DNA from: Parietaria judaica
Lineage: Eukaryota > Streptophyta > Magnoliopsida > Rosales > Urticaceae
Direction: 5' to 3'
Length of the DNA stretch: 64,000 bases
NCBI GenBank assembly: GCA_954871525.1
Contig: OX940862.1
Location: 36,014,232 to 36,078,231 of the forward strand
Below, piece by piece: positions 48,504 through 58,311 of this stretch; the first letter of the stretch is position 1, and each line of letters starts with the position of its first letter. The notes below the pieces were generated by a model. That model was not told where the DNA came from, made no database searches, and saw only the letters and a list, made by a program, of their open reading frames with translations. Made by a program: the position numbers and the translations under genes.

Positions 48504-51249
48504 TATTGGACATGTGTGTCCTTAAACAAGATATTTTATCCCTTTTGTAAAAGATTATGACAAGTCGTTGAATAAAGATGATGCTTATTATGATAATCTT
48601 ATTATAGTTTCTGGTAGAGTAAAATAGAATGTTTGATTCCTTAGTTCATAAAGGATGCAATTATGTTATTATTATCACAACAGAGTCAATGTGAGGAAGA
48701 ATTAATAATCATAATAAATGAACTTAAAATGTCCGTGACCTGATCAACTGGGTGGGAGCCCATTAATCGTATAAGGTCATTAATGTGACTAAGTGATAAT
48801 CCTATTCTGGATTTTGTGTGTGTCACACTCACTAGAAGTGCATTAAGTATGAAGTGTCTTCATACTTGACTGGACCTGACTTAAACTCCGGAAGTCATCA
48901 TATAAGACCGTCACTGATAACTTGGAGTTGAGTCACTAGTAGATGATCAAATGGATATTCGATCTAAGTCCAGAGTGATCTTGAGTCCAAGCTGCTGACT
49001 TGATTGTTCTTTGATTTAACCGTTAAAGAACACGAAATATTACAGCTGTTCCCAACACTATTATTTTGGGAACATGAGAGTCAGCAGTAAGGGTAGCTTG
49101 GTCATAGACATGGGCATCACACAGCTCTCCTTAGAGTGATGATGATTCCCTTGATTGTCGGTGGTGAGAAGTGAGAGATACCCATGCGCAACTTATGAAT
49201 CGAAACCATAAGTGGGTTACTCATGATATTGCTGACTGAGTCAAGGAAGTAAATACAATGAGGGGCATAACGGTAAAAACCGCCTGCTCATTTATGAATC
49301 ATCAAGTGAAAGATAAATAACCCGAATTTGATTGTATCAATGGACACCCTGCTATTATAAAGGGAATAATATATACCGTATCACTAAAGAGTGCAGCCTC
49401 GGGTCTATAGTGGAATCACTTCGAGGTTTGACGAACAACTAGCAGTTCGTTGGAGCTTAAGTGATACGGGTCCATGGTCCCCAGGATAGCTCCGTAACGG
49501 ATGATACGTACGTGATTAAAATACATTCTGGATAATGTTTAATCATTTGGCTTGACTTATAAAACTGAAAGGTCTGTGTCAGACATCAGATAGTTTTATC
49601 GTAGGCGTGGCAAAAGTATCATATTTTGGTACACGAAATTAACTGACAAAAAAGAAAGTTAGAATTTAGATATTCTATCAGCACCATGTTTTTGGAAATT
49701 AAATTCTAAGCAACTTTGCTTTTTGAACCAAGTCATTTCGACTTACGGTTAGTGATTTATGGATTTTCTAAGTTTATGATCGGTTCGATAAACTTTGAAA
49801 TTAAATCATATGTCACGAATTTAAATGATGGTGTGGCACCATGACATTTTTATGTGTGATATTGAGATCAGGATTTATTAATATAATTTAATTATTTGGA
49901 TTTAATTATTAATATCTTATTAATAATTAATTAATAATTAATAGATTTATATTAATAAATGAATATATATATTTATATATATATTAATATGTGTAAATTC
50001 GAATTAGGGTTTGTTATATAAAACCCTAGGTAAATTCGAATGGCTTGATTTAGTATTTCTATATTTGCGGCATAAGTACCAAATGTTTTGGTATTTTGGC
50101 AAATCCCCAAAATCAATATTATCCATTGGATCGGTTATGATTTAGTATCAACCGTTGGATTAGGATATTGATGAATTCGAAATTAATAACTTGGTGACCA
50201 AGTTTTATTTTTCGAATTTGATTAATCAATTATATCTGTTGGATCGGTCTAAGATTTAATCTATGCCGTCGGATTAAGAATTGATTAATTATATATATAT
50301 ATGTATATATATTCGAATTACATTTATGGATAAATTCGAAAAAATTGTTTTAATAAATTAATTTATCCTAAACTTATTTGATCCATTAGATCGGTTAAGG
50401 AATCATCTCAACCGTTGGATTGAGATAATAAGAATTCGAATTTTATATATATATATATATATATATAATATAATTCGAATTTTATGATATAAGAAGATAA
50501 GATTGGATTTTTGATTTATCTAAATCTTTCTTATTTAATTAAATCCCTAATTAATTATATCCATTGGATTTAGATGAGATTAAATCTGGACCATTGGATT
50601 GAGATAATTAATTATATTTAATTAATGAAATTCGAATTTAGGGAGGGAATATCTCCAAATCGGTTACAGTCTTGAGCCTATAAATAGGGAGCTCATTCTA
50701 CACATTTTTCACACCTTTCCCCAGAGAAAAATTCGAACTCTCCCTCTCCTTCAGGGTCTGCGAATTTTCTCTCTGATCTCTTCTTCTGGTTCGGCTTAGG
50801 AGACTATTTCTCCGGAAGCTTAAAAAGAACCATCAGTTAAAGTTTTGCGACGGAGTCCTGCCGGCGAAGCCCACGCTTCGGTACGAGGATTCCAGGAGAA
50901 TATCCCGGAAGATCACGGGAGATTCCCTCAGCACCGGCGGAGCCCTGCCCGACTCAGAGTGCGCAGCCGAAATCGCCAAACGAGGTACGGCCTTATGCAT
51001 TGGGTTAATAAATGCAAACATTTACTGCTTTCTATTTATTTCCTATTATGACTAGTTTATTAATAATGAGTTATGAATATTAAATTGCATAATATTTATT
51101 AGATCTTGGAATATGGTTATTATCCGATATTCGGACCGTTGTTTGGATAACAAGTTTTTCGGCTTTAAAATAATTTTTAAATGTTACCCTGGCGGTTCGG
51201 ACGTATAAATCGTGATAATTATATGGAATCCGAGACGTGATTTCCAACA
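48504..51249 (+). repeat. 3' LTR of Copia copy B
   Basis: 2746 bp. It starts TATTGG rather than TGTTGG, a single G-to-A change at the second base of the terminal dinucleotide. It ends CCAACA followed by the AGAAC duplication. Confidence 0.95.
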
Positions 51250-51254
51250 AGAAC

Positions 51255-51336
51255 CCCATCGAATAAAACCTTATCGGGGGAATAGTTTTGAATTATTTTA
51301 TCAATTGTTTCACACTCGATAAAATAGGGGACTAAC
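51255..51336 (+). other. Gypsy internal end with polypurine tract
   Basis: Continuation of the Gypsy element after the nested Copia. AAAATAGGGGACT just before the LTR start at 51337 is the likely polypurine tract. Confidence 0.65.
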
Positions 51337-52017
51337 TGTTAAGGTCAGATTTTGTCAAATCTCTCCTCAACACTATCTGATGTCGTTTATGAAATAAACG
51401 ACATAAAGTGAGAGGAAGATCACTTAAAGAGTCCAGGCCGATTAGAGGATAGGAGAAATTAAGGTCCAGCAAGCAAAGCCCATAAGAAGTCATCATCTGA
51501 CAGTGCAGCCCAAGACTTTGTCGATGACAAGAGAAGTTCATCGAGAGAGGAGCTCTTCGGGAAAGCCAAATCGAATTAAAAGAAGAAGTCATTCGAGATC
51601 ACGAGAAAGAAGGAAGGATGGCTCATTCAGTTGAGGATTTCGTGGGATATCCAACGCAAATAAGGGAGGTCAACAACGATCATAGCGAAACAGAAGGAAA
51701 CCCTAGCAAGATTCAAGGAACAATCTAGAATACCTTCCAACCTATAAATACGCATGTAGATTCAGTGTAATTTCATTCGGTATCCAATAAATCGTGAGTT
51801 AGTGAGAGTTATTCTTGAGTCTTTGAGTTTTGCTTATTCATAGTATTCTCTATCTCTCAAGGATTAGAGCGTGTAATCTTCGATTGTCCGAGCTATTAAA
51901 CGGAAGAAACCGGGTCCTCTCGGAATCATAATAAATCAAGGATATTCGTATTATTCATAATTATCTGTGATTTCGATTATCTTTGTGACTGCAAGGCGGT
52001 AAAAATCGCCCTCTACA
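51337..52017 (+). repeat. 3' LTR of the Gypsy element
   Basis: 681 bp, TGTTAAGG to CTCTACA, followed by GTCAC at 52018-52022, matching the duplication left of the 5' LTR. Confidence 0.95.
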
Positions 52018-52022
52018 GTCAC

Positions 52023-53916
52023 CAGTACCTCTGCGATTCCAATCGAGCAAAGCATGATGAGGGCGGTGATATGCAAGAGCCCGATGTGGCTTAGTCTCGT
52101 CACTTCACTTTAATTTCACACTTACATGGCATACCACTAGCTCAATTATAGGTCGAATTATATATTCATACAACTTTAACACTACAAATTATTAATATTT
52201 AGTCAACGCGGGACTTCTACACTTTTTCACAGCATTAAGTCGTTTTAGAACATATCATAAGTTATGCAATAGTCCATTATAATATCAAATATATCTTCGA
52301 ATTTAAGATAGCTAGCGCACCTGGCTTGAATCATATATGTATGAATCGCTTTTGGTTATAGACTTATATATATAGTATCTCAAGCGCCTTTAAAATATAT
52401 TTGAAGTCTAGAAACAATGTAGGATAAAATAATTTAGGCTTAAAGTTTCAACTTTTGACTTACACATAGATAATATGAAATTTAAACATGGAACGATTTT
52501 TTCTAGAAGATAAGTGTTTGCGACTTAGAGAAATCGGGTTAAGTGAGTTGATTGTAATGTTGGATTCTATAAACCTAGTGATTTATATAAATTCAAACGT
52601 CTATTCGTCAAGATTATATATGTCGAAATTTCGTATGAAGAAAATAAAGTGATTACCAAATACACATTTTAAATGACAAATAACCAGACTTTGCGAAATG
52701 ATGTCACTGTCAATTCAAACAAATTAATGGCCGCACGATCACTTGTACGATACAAAATTAACAGCTTTGGTGCATTTACGGCCACGACAAATGCCGTTAA
52801 CTTTGCTACGGCCACAGTCGCCGTTAACGACGTCCATGATCAAACTAGATAGCTGTAAAATGTGAAAAGGCACACTATAGTGAACGCACTTGTTTGAACC
52901 AGGCCATTAAAGCACCCTATTTCAATTGATTGAACCTCAAATGTGCGACTTTTCCACGTCTTCAATGTTCACTGAATACATCGATATATTTAAATTGAAC
53001 AAAACAAAACAATTCCAAACTGTTCAATAGAAACACCAGAGGACCTTATATAAGTTCCTGGTATGTGTGGAATTGGAATCAGCAACTTAGAATTTACATT
53101 TTTTTCCCTGTCTCGAAAAAGTCCGGAACAATAATTTTTTTTGTTGTTGTCAGTTTCGGTTTCAATTATAAAAATTAATACTAGATATTTTTTCAAACCA
53201 AAATTGAAACTGGAAAAAAGTTCAAGAAAATATCGAACAAAATTCGGGACAAAATAACAAAATACAAAATACCAAGTTCAAACTAGAAAATCAAATACCA
53301 AATTTAAAATCTAAGACATTATAACATAATCCAAAGATATTATCGACACACAAACACATTATCATACAATATAAATAAATATATTTATATATATATATAA
53401 AATCAAAATTGAGGCAAAAACTGGGAAATTGAAGTGTCGCCCTGGGTCCGTCTCCCGGTTCTCCAACCGAGAACCGGGACCGGGATGTCCCGATTTTAGA
53501 ATAAAATTTCCTATTTTTTATTTCTTTATAATAACAGTCCAAGGCCGATACCGAAACTAAAACAAAAGCGGAAACCTTGTATACATAAAAATTTTAGCGC
53601 TCATTCCAAGTAGTTAAGCTTTGAAGTTTCTACGTACGTGAAACCCTTTAGCGAACGTTCTATATCAATGTTCCTCACTTAAAACTTGTTTTTAGCATAT
53701 CTTAATCGTGTGTTGGATATTTTTTAAGCGTGCTTGACTAGCTTGTTCATTTAGAATTGATGATCCTGAACGCTAATAACACGCTTCAAAGCCTACGTTT
53801 GTTTGTGAAGACAATTTTCAATTATTTAGCGCAGTCAAGGGCGTTTCAAGTTTTTCTAAACAATTTTTGTGTGGTCTACTAATTCTAAACGAACACTCGA
53901 ACCAATTCATGCATTA
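52023..53916. other. Original ABI3 3' flank right of the Gypsy insertion, no gene seen
   Basis: AT-rich. It would have been contiguous with 29030 before the Gypsy insertion. No ABI3 exons 1-5 were recognised in it by eye. 53145-53580 is rich in GGTTTC/GAAACC-type words and GAGAACCGGGAC, possibly a decayed element. Nothing else was identified. Confidence 0.5.
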
Positions 53917-54068
53917 ATACAGCATACAACACTAATGGTAGATCATAGATGATACGATGATTGAAGGTACAACAAGGCGCTAAGTCGGAGAACAAACGTC
54001 CGATAAAGTCGCAGAGAACAGCCAGCAATATTGCTTCGTCATCTTCGCAAAAGGAGAATCAAGTATAG
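53917..54068 (+). pseudogene. ABI3 terminal-exon remnant
   Basis: 53964-54068 aligns to the last coding exon of ABI3 (27737-27838) with about 11 substitutions and one 3-bp deletion over some 96 aligned bases, and stays open to its own TAG at 54066-54068. The exon 5' end is scrambled. The intron-acceptor region before it still matches (TAATGGTAG at 53933-53941 versus TAATGGCAG in ABI3), so this is a genomic duplicate, not a retrocopy. Most base changes replace an amino acid, suggesting no constraint. No upstream ABI3 exon was found near it. Confidence 0.85.
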
Positions 54069-55709
54069 TGATGAGTGAAGAGTTGAAAAGAAAAAAACCT
54101 AAAAAATTAGTGAATAGTTTTCAATCTCTTTAAGGTATTGTCGTAAATCTTCTCGATTTTTCAACTTTCCTCCAAAATAAAGAAACAGTATACTCATGCT
54201 CCGGCAGAGGTGTCCACGGTAGCTCCACAATTTTGATGGAGCGTCGTCTGTTCCTGATTCAGACCGAAACAGAGGCCGCGCCGGAGCAAAAACGAGGCTA
54301 GAATATATTGACTTTGGATGCTGACTTGAGTGTCTGTATGTTTAGTAGTTGATAATTAATGAGGCATACACTATTGTTTATGCTGTTGAGAACTCTCTCT
54401 TCATAATGTATGACTAGTAATAATTTATTGCCCCTCTTTAGGATCCAACAAACAAACTTTCCTATCCAAAAATTTCACAACAAATATATCCTATCAAATT
54501 TCCAAGTTTTAGAGAAACGGGTTTCGGTGTTCATATCGTCTCATTTTATGTCTTGGGCACTGGCGTCATGATGTTGCCATCCAGGCTTTCGTACTCGAAG
54601 TCGTCGTCACGATCTTCCATAGACTTTCTAATCGTTAACTATTTCGTCCCCATTGTAGTGAAAGGCAATAGACCGAATGATCTCGCTGTTTTGATCTCTC
54701 TAGCAACTTTTCTCTGGGCTTTTGCGCTGATCCAAGTCTACATTAACGAAATTTCCATCAATACTACAGTTATTTCACCGACACATTCAGAGAAAAGTTC
54801 ATATTAACAAAGAAACAGATAACTCACATGGCTTCTTTTGATCATCATTCCACTCTCAGTTAAGAAGTTTGAGAAGAATCTAACATTCTGCGTTGCAGAA
54901 AAACACATAAATGTCAGGCAACAACATAGTTTGGTGATATATTTTCAATCAGCATTATCAAAATGATCATAATTGTTAATTAGATTTTATCTTTTAATAT
55001 ACTGTTTGGATTGGAACGTCGAAGTACTGTGAAAAAGATTATCGAATCGAGTCACTTTATCAATTTGTTTTTCAGCAACAAAACAATACCTACCAACCAG
55101 AAATTAGCTGACTTCTTTGGCATAAAACCGCAGCCAAAACTCTAAATTATAGCTATCAGCAAAACGATTTAACTTTATAATTAGGAAAAACATAGTTCTC
55201 TATTGATCTTTCTCTTGTTTAACGAAAATATTATACATCAATGATACATCCCGAGCGTTGAGTTTTATTGTCGTTTAGAATGTTAGGTGTCGTTTAGATT
55301 TTAGAAGGTTAATCGAGTCATTGTCGTAAGTGTTCTTTAGAGTGTTAATCGAGTCCTTTAGATTGTAATTGTGCGCTCTATATAAAGGAGCTTTAGTGAA
55401 TGAAAGAGGCAGCGCCCAAAACCAATCATAAGACTTAGTCTTTTTAGAGGAGAGATTAGGTTTTGTGAAGGTTGGCATTTGTGTTCAATCGTGTTCATTG
55501 TGTGTTCTTGTTTGTTCGTGATTCCGAGACTCGGCGATCTTGATAATGATCTTATTTCCTTAATTTAAAAAATAATTAAGAACTCAGATCTTGTAATAGC
55601 ATTAAAATATATTTTTACACATTATTTCGAATTTGTTCGGTCATTTACAGATTCGAAGGATAAAAAGAAATTGGCACATAAGGTAAACCAACATATAATT
55701 ACCCTGAAA
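54069..55709. other. Intergenic with LTR-like fragment and unrecognised frame
   Basis: An 84-codon frame at 54553-54807 (plus) has a hydrophobic stretch (LAVLISLATFLWAFALIQ) but no recognised family. At 55260-55560 repeated GTTAATCGAGTC words, TATATAAAGG at 55379-55388 and downstream TTGTTCGTGATTCCGAG resemble part of an LTR or TRIM element. Borders and target duplication were not found. Confidence 0.35.
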
Positions 55710-56614
55710 TCAGCCTTTTTTTAGAACTTCCTCTGTAGAAGGTTGAAACTCTTTTACCATGCGAGGCCGACGAAATCTTTCCCTAGCAGGACCGCCGTGA
55801 TCCTACATAGACATCAAAATTCCTCAGATGAGACGGAACCAAAAGCATATAGGAATTAGAAGCGATATTTGCAACTATGAAGTTTGCATTTGCCCTTGGA
55901 AGAAAGAAAGAAAGAGGTCTATTTGCGGTAAAATACCTAAGTTATTGCGATTGGTGAAGTTATACAGCTATCTCAATTTTTTGACGCTAAATATACCCAA
56001 GTTTCAATATTTACAATTTCCGCAAATATCTAAAAAAAATATAAAAATAAAAACTGTAAATTCATTCGGTACCATCATCCTGTTATTCATTCCATCCGCA
56101 AAGTTTCTTGATACTGCAAAATCCTCTAATCCACCCCTAAAAGCCGCTTTTTCTAACTTGGCATCAATCCCATCTTGCAAGGAGTTCAAACTTTCATCGA
56201 TTCCGTCCAATACACTGGAAATTCTTCCTCCGCTTCCGACACTTGAGCGGAAGCTATCACGACCCATATGATTTCTCGCAGTTGTCTTTGAAGTGCCTTC
56301 TTGAGATCTCTGCTTCACGTTGTCAATGAGTGCGAAAAGATCGCCATATGATTTCTTGTAGTCTTTGTCACCTGTAAAAGTCACAACAAACACAAAAATG
56401 AAGCTGGGAAATTCTACTTCTCTACACAAAGTTAGAGGGTTCCGTCGAGGCACTAAAGAAGAATACAATCCTGTTTGATTTTAAGTACATAATAAATTGA
56501 CAAAGACGAAAAATGAAGAAGGGATTTCAGACTGACGAAACCTACTGCTTTCAGCCAAGGTCTTGGAGAAGAGTATGACACTGTTCGATCTACCGATTCG
56601 AAAATCGCTCTCAT
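55710..56614 (-). CDS. Unrecognised three-exon gene, about 154 aa
   Basis: Model on the minus strand: exon 1 56614-56542, exon 2 56371-56073, exon 3 55802-55710. The introns are GT/AG with phases 1 and 0, and all junctions stay in frame. Exon 2 is the best supported: a long frame bounded by TTTACAG and ATG|GTACC. It encodes a charged, mostly helical segment (KKSYGDLFALIDNVKQRS) and a later LDGIDESLNSLQDGIDAKLE stretch. Exon 3 is basic (ARERFRRPRMVKEF). No known domain was identified. Intron 2 contains a small inverted-ended insert (55918-56033). It may be a small host gene, a 3'-truncated gene or a gene fragment; no TATA box was confidently placed. Confidence 0.4.
55918..56033. mobile_element. 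Small MITE-like insert in intron 2 of the unknown gene
   Basis: The ends read ATTTGCGGTAAAA (plus) and, as complement of the right end, ATTTGCGGAAATT. The interior has TACCTAAG and TACCCAAG in opposite orientation, reminiscent of foldback element 1. About 115 bp, non-coding. Confidence 0.45.
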
Positions 56615-56931
56615 TCAATCTCACAAAGAACAAAACCAATTCTAGTAACATATGCGTAATGACCTATATAAGGAGCTCATAACCGTCATGTTCGAGTTCC
56701 CCGGTTTAATTCTCGTATCAGACCCGAGGTATTGTTGATCAACAAAGCTCGTTTTCCTCTGATTCTCTAGTTGGTTCATATCACTATAATTCTTTTGCCG
56801 TGACACAATAACAATAAAGGACTATTCCTCTTTAATTTAAAGGCTATATATCATTGCCATTGGTTAGGTCTGAGTTGCTTCTCAAAAACGACCCTTACAT
56901 TGTCACACCAGATTGTCATACCTAGTACCAA
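56615..56931. other. Intergenic, nothing recognised
   Basis: About 300 bp between the unknown gene model and the LINE-tail duplication. No motif stood out. Confidence 0.4.
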
Positions 56932-57545
56932 ACCCTAGATATTACAGGAATTCCAGCTTAACAGTTATACCTACACGCAGTGGTTGTGAAGAGAAGGCTC
57001 TGGCGGAATCGGATTGTTGAGTCTTGAGCGACCGAAGAAGAAGAAGAGTTGTTTTCATGGTTCTGATTCCCGACCCGAGGCAGGTCTCCGTCGGGGCGGT
57101 GGCGGTGGCGGAGAGAGGCAATTCGTCAGAGGAGAGGGAGAAGACGGGGCTGGATTGGGCTTTCTAGGCTTAATGGGCTTCGTGTTACCGACCAAGAGTT
57201 TGTTTTGCTTATATCCAACTTGTGTTCACGGCCCATTCCGGAATTGGAGGCACTATTAAAGAAGGTAGGAGTAGGACCGCCTGGAGGTTGTAGGTGGATT
57301 CCGAGAGAGTGCAACGAAGTTGCTAATTGTGATGCTAGGAACCGTCTATCTCTGATAATTCCAGACTGGTGGTCGTATGGGTGCCCCGAGTGGCTTGTAA
57401 AGAAACATCGAAAGGGACTTACTTCCCTCCCTTGATTAATGAATCTGTTTTCTCTTCAAAAAAAGAAAATACACCTATCATTTGACATAACCAAAAGTGT
57501 TTGAAAAAATACTTTTAAATGTTTATTTTTTGTTTTAGTGAGAAA
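56932..57545 (+). pseudogene. LINE RNase H tail, tandem copy 1
   Basis: Starts CCCTAGATATTACAGGAATT. The frame near 57205-57435 carries WIPRECNEVANC and DWWSYGCPEWL, a C-terminal RNase H-like signature of plant LINEs. After the stop at about 57435 comes TTAATGAATCTG and an A-rich tail, as in the remnant at 12416-12885. Upstream RT is absent, and the earlier part (57014-57180) is a glycine/arginine-rich stretch of unclear origin. The whole block recurs at 57553-58255. Confidence 0.6.
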
Positions 57546-57552
57546 AAATATC

Positions 57553-58255
57553 AACCCTAGATATTACAGGAATTGCAGCTTAACAGTAATACCTGCACGG
57601 AGTGGTTGTGAAGAGAAGGTTCTGGCGAAATGGGATTGTTGAGCCTTGAGTGACCGAAGAAGAAGAAGAGCTGTTTTCATGATTCTGATTCCCGACCCGA
57701 GGCGAGTCTCTGTCGCGGTGGTGGCGATGACGGAGAGAGGCAATTCGTCGGAGGAGAGGGAGAAGACATGCCTGGATTGGGCTTTTGAGGCTTAATGAGC
57801 TTCGTGTTACGAACTAAGAGTTCGTTTTGCTTATATCCAACTTGTGATTGGGGGAAGGCTCAATAGTGTTCACGGCCCATTCCGAACATGGAGGCCCTAT
57901 TAAAGAACGTAGGAACGCCCGGAGGTTGTGCACTCTTTCCATTTCAGAAAGAGACTCCCACAAATCATAGCAACAAGCCAGATTGGGACTGGACGAATAG
58001 GATCCCGAGAGAGTGCAATGAAGTTGCTAATTGTGAAGTTAGGAAGCGTCGATCTCTTGTAATTCCCGACAGGTGGCGATTGGCTTGTAAGAAACATCGA
58101 AAGGGACTTAGTTCCTTCCCTTGATTAATGAATCTGTTTTCTCTTCAAAAAAGAAAATACACTTATCATTTGACATCTAAATTTAAATGAAATATAATTA
58201 AGTGTATTTTTTAAGGGGATATTAGTGATATAACTAAAAGTGTTTAAAAAATTAT
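57553..58255 (+). pseudogene. LINE RNase H tail, tandem copy 2
   Basis: Diverged duplicate of 56932-57545, again starting CCCTAGATATTACAGGAATT, with IPRECNEVANCEV near 58000-58035 and the same TTAATGAATCTG plus A-rich 3' end. It retains about 70 bp, encoding a Lys/Asn-rich segment, that copy 1 lacks. Head-to-tail arrangement suggests local tandem duplication. Confidence 0.6.
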
Positions 58256-58311
58256 TTTTAAATATTTTTTTTAGTGGGACAAAATATTAATATTTTTCTC
58301 ATTATAAACAG

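Larger units (their letters stand above)
40771..51249 (+). mobile_element. Copia LTR retrotransposon, copy B, nested in the Gypsy element
   Basis: Complete 10,479-bp element with LTRs 40771-43513 and 48504-51249 and target-site duplication AGAAC at 40766-40770 and 51250-51254. It has the same family and structure as copy A, inverted relative to it. The LTRs differ at roughly a dozen positions by eye over 2.7 kb plus (TA)n length changes, so the insertion is recent. It has an initiator-Met primer-binding site, gag-less leader, pol and polypurine tract. Confidence 0.97.
29031..52017 (+). mobile_element. Tat-type Gypsy LTR retrotransposon, interrupted by Copia copy B
   Basis: The LTRs at 29031-29694 and 51337-52017 are flanked by GTCAC (29026-29030 and 52018-52022). 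Inside are a primer-binding site, gag, protease, RT, two RNase H domains, integrase, a spacer with minisatellite and a spliced antisense gene, then the nested Copia. RT before integrase defines Gypsy. A second RNase H after the first and an antisense gene between pol and the 3' LTR point to the Tat/Ogre/Retand group. Removing the nested insertion leaves about 12.5 kb. By eye the LTRs differ at about a dozen sites in 664 bp plus one small indel, more per base than the Copia LTRs, as nesting requires. Confidence 0.95.

Noticed and set aside
54553..54807. 84-codon frame with a hydrophobic segment as a membrane protein
   Set aside because: Single possible transmembrane stretch, no recognised family, no promoter or splice evidence. 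Kept only as a note in the intergenic entry.
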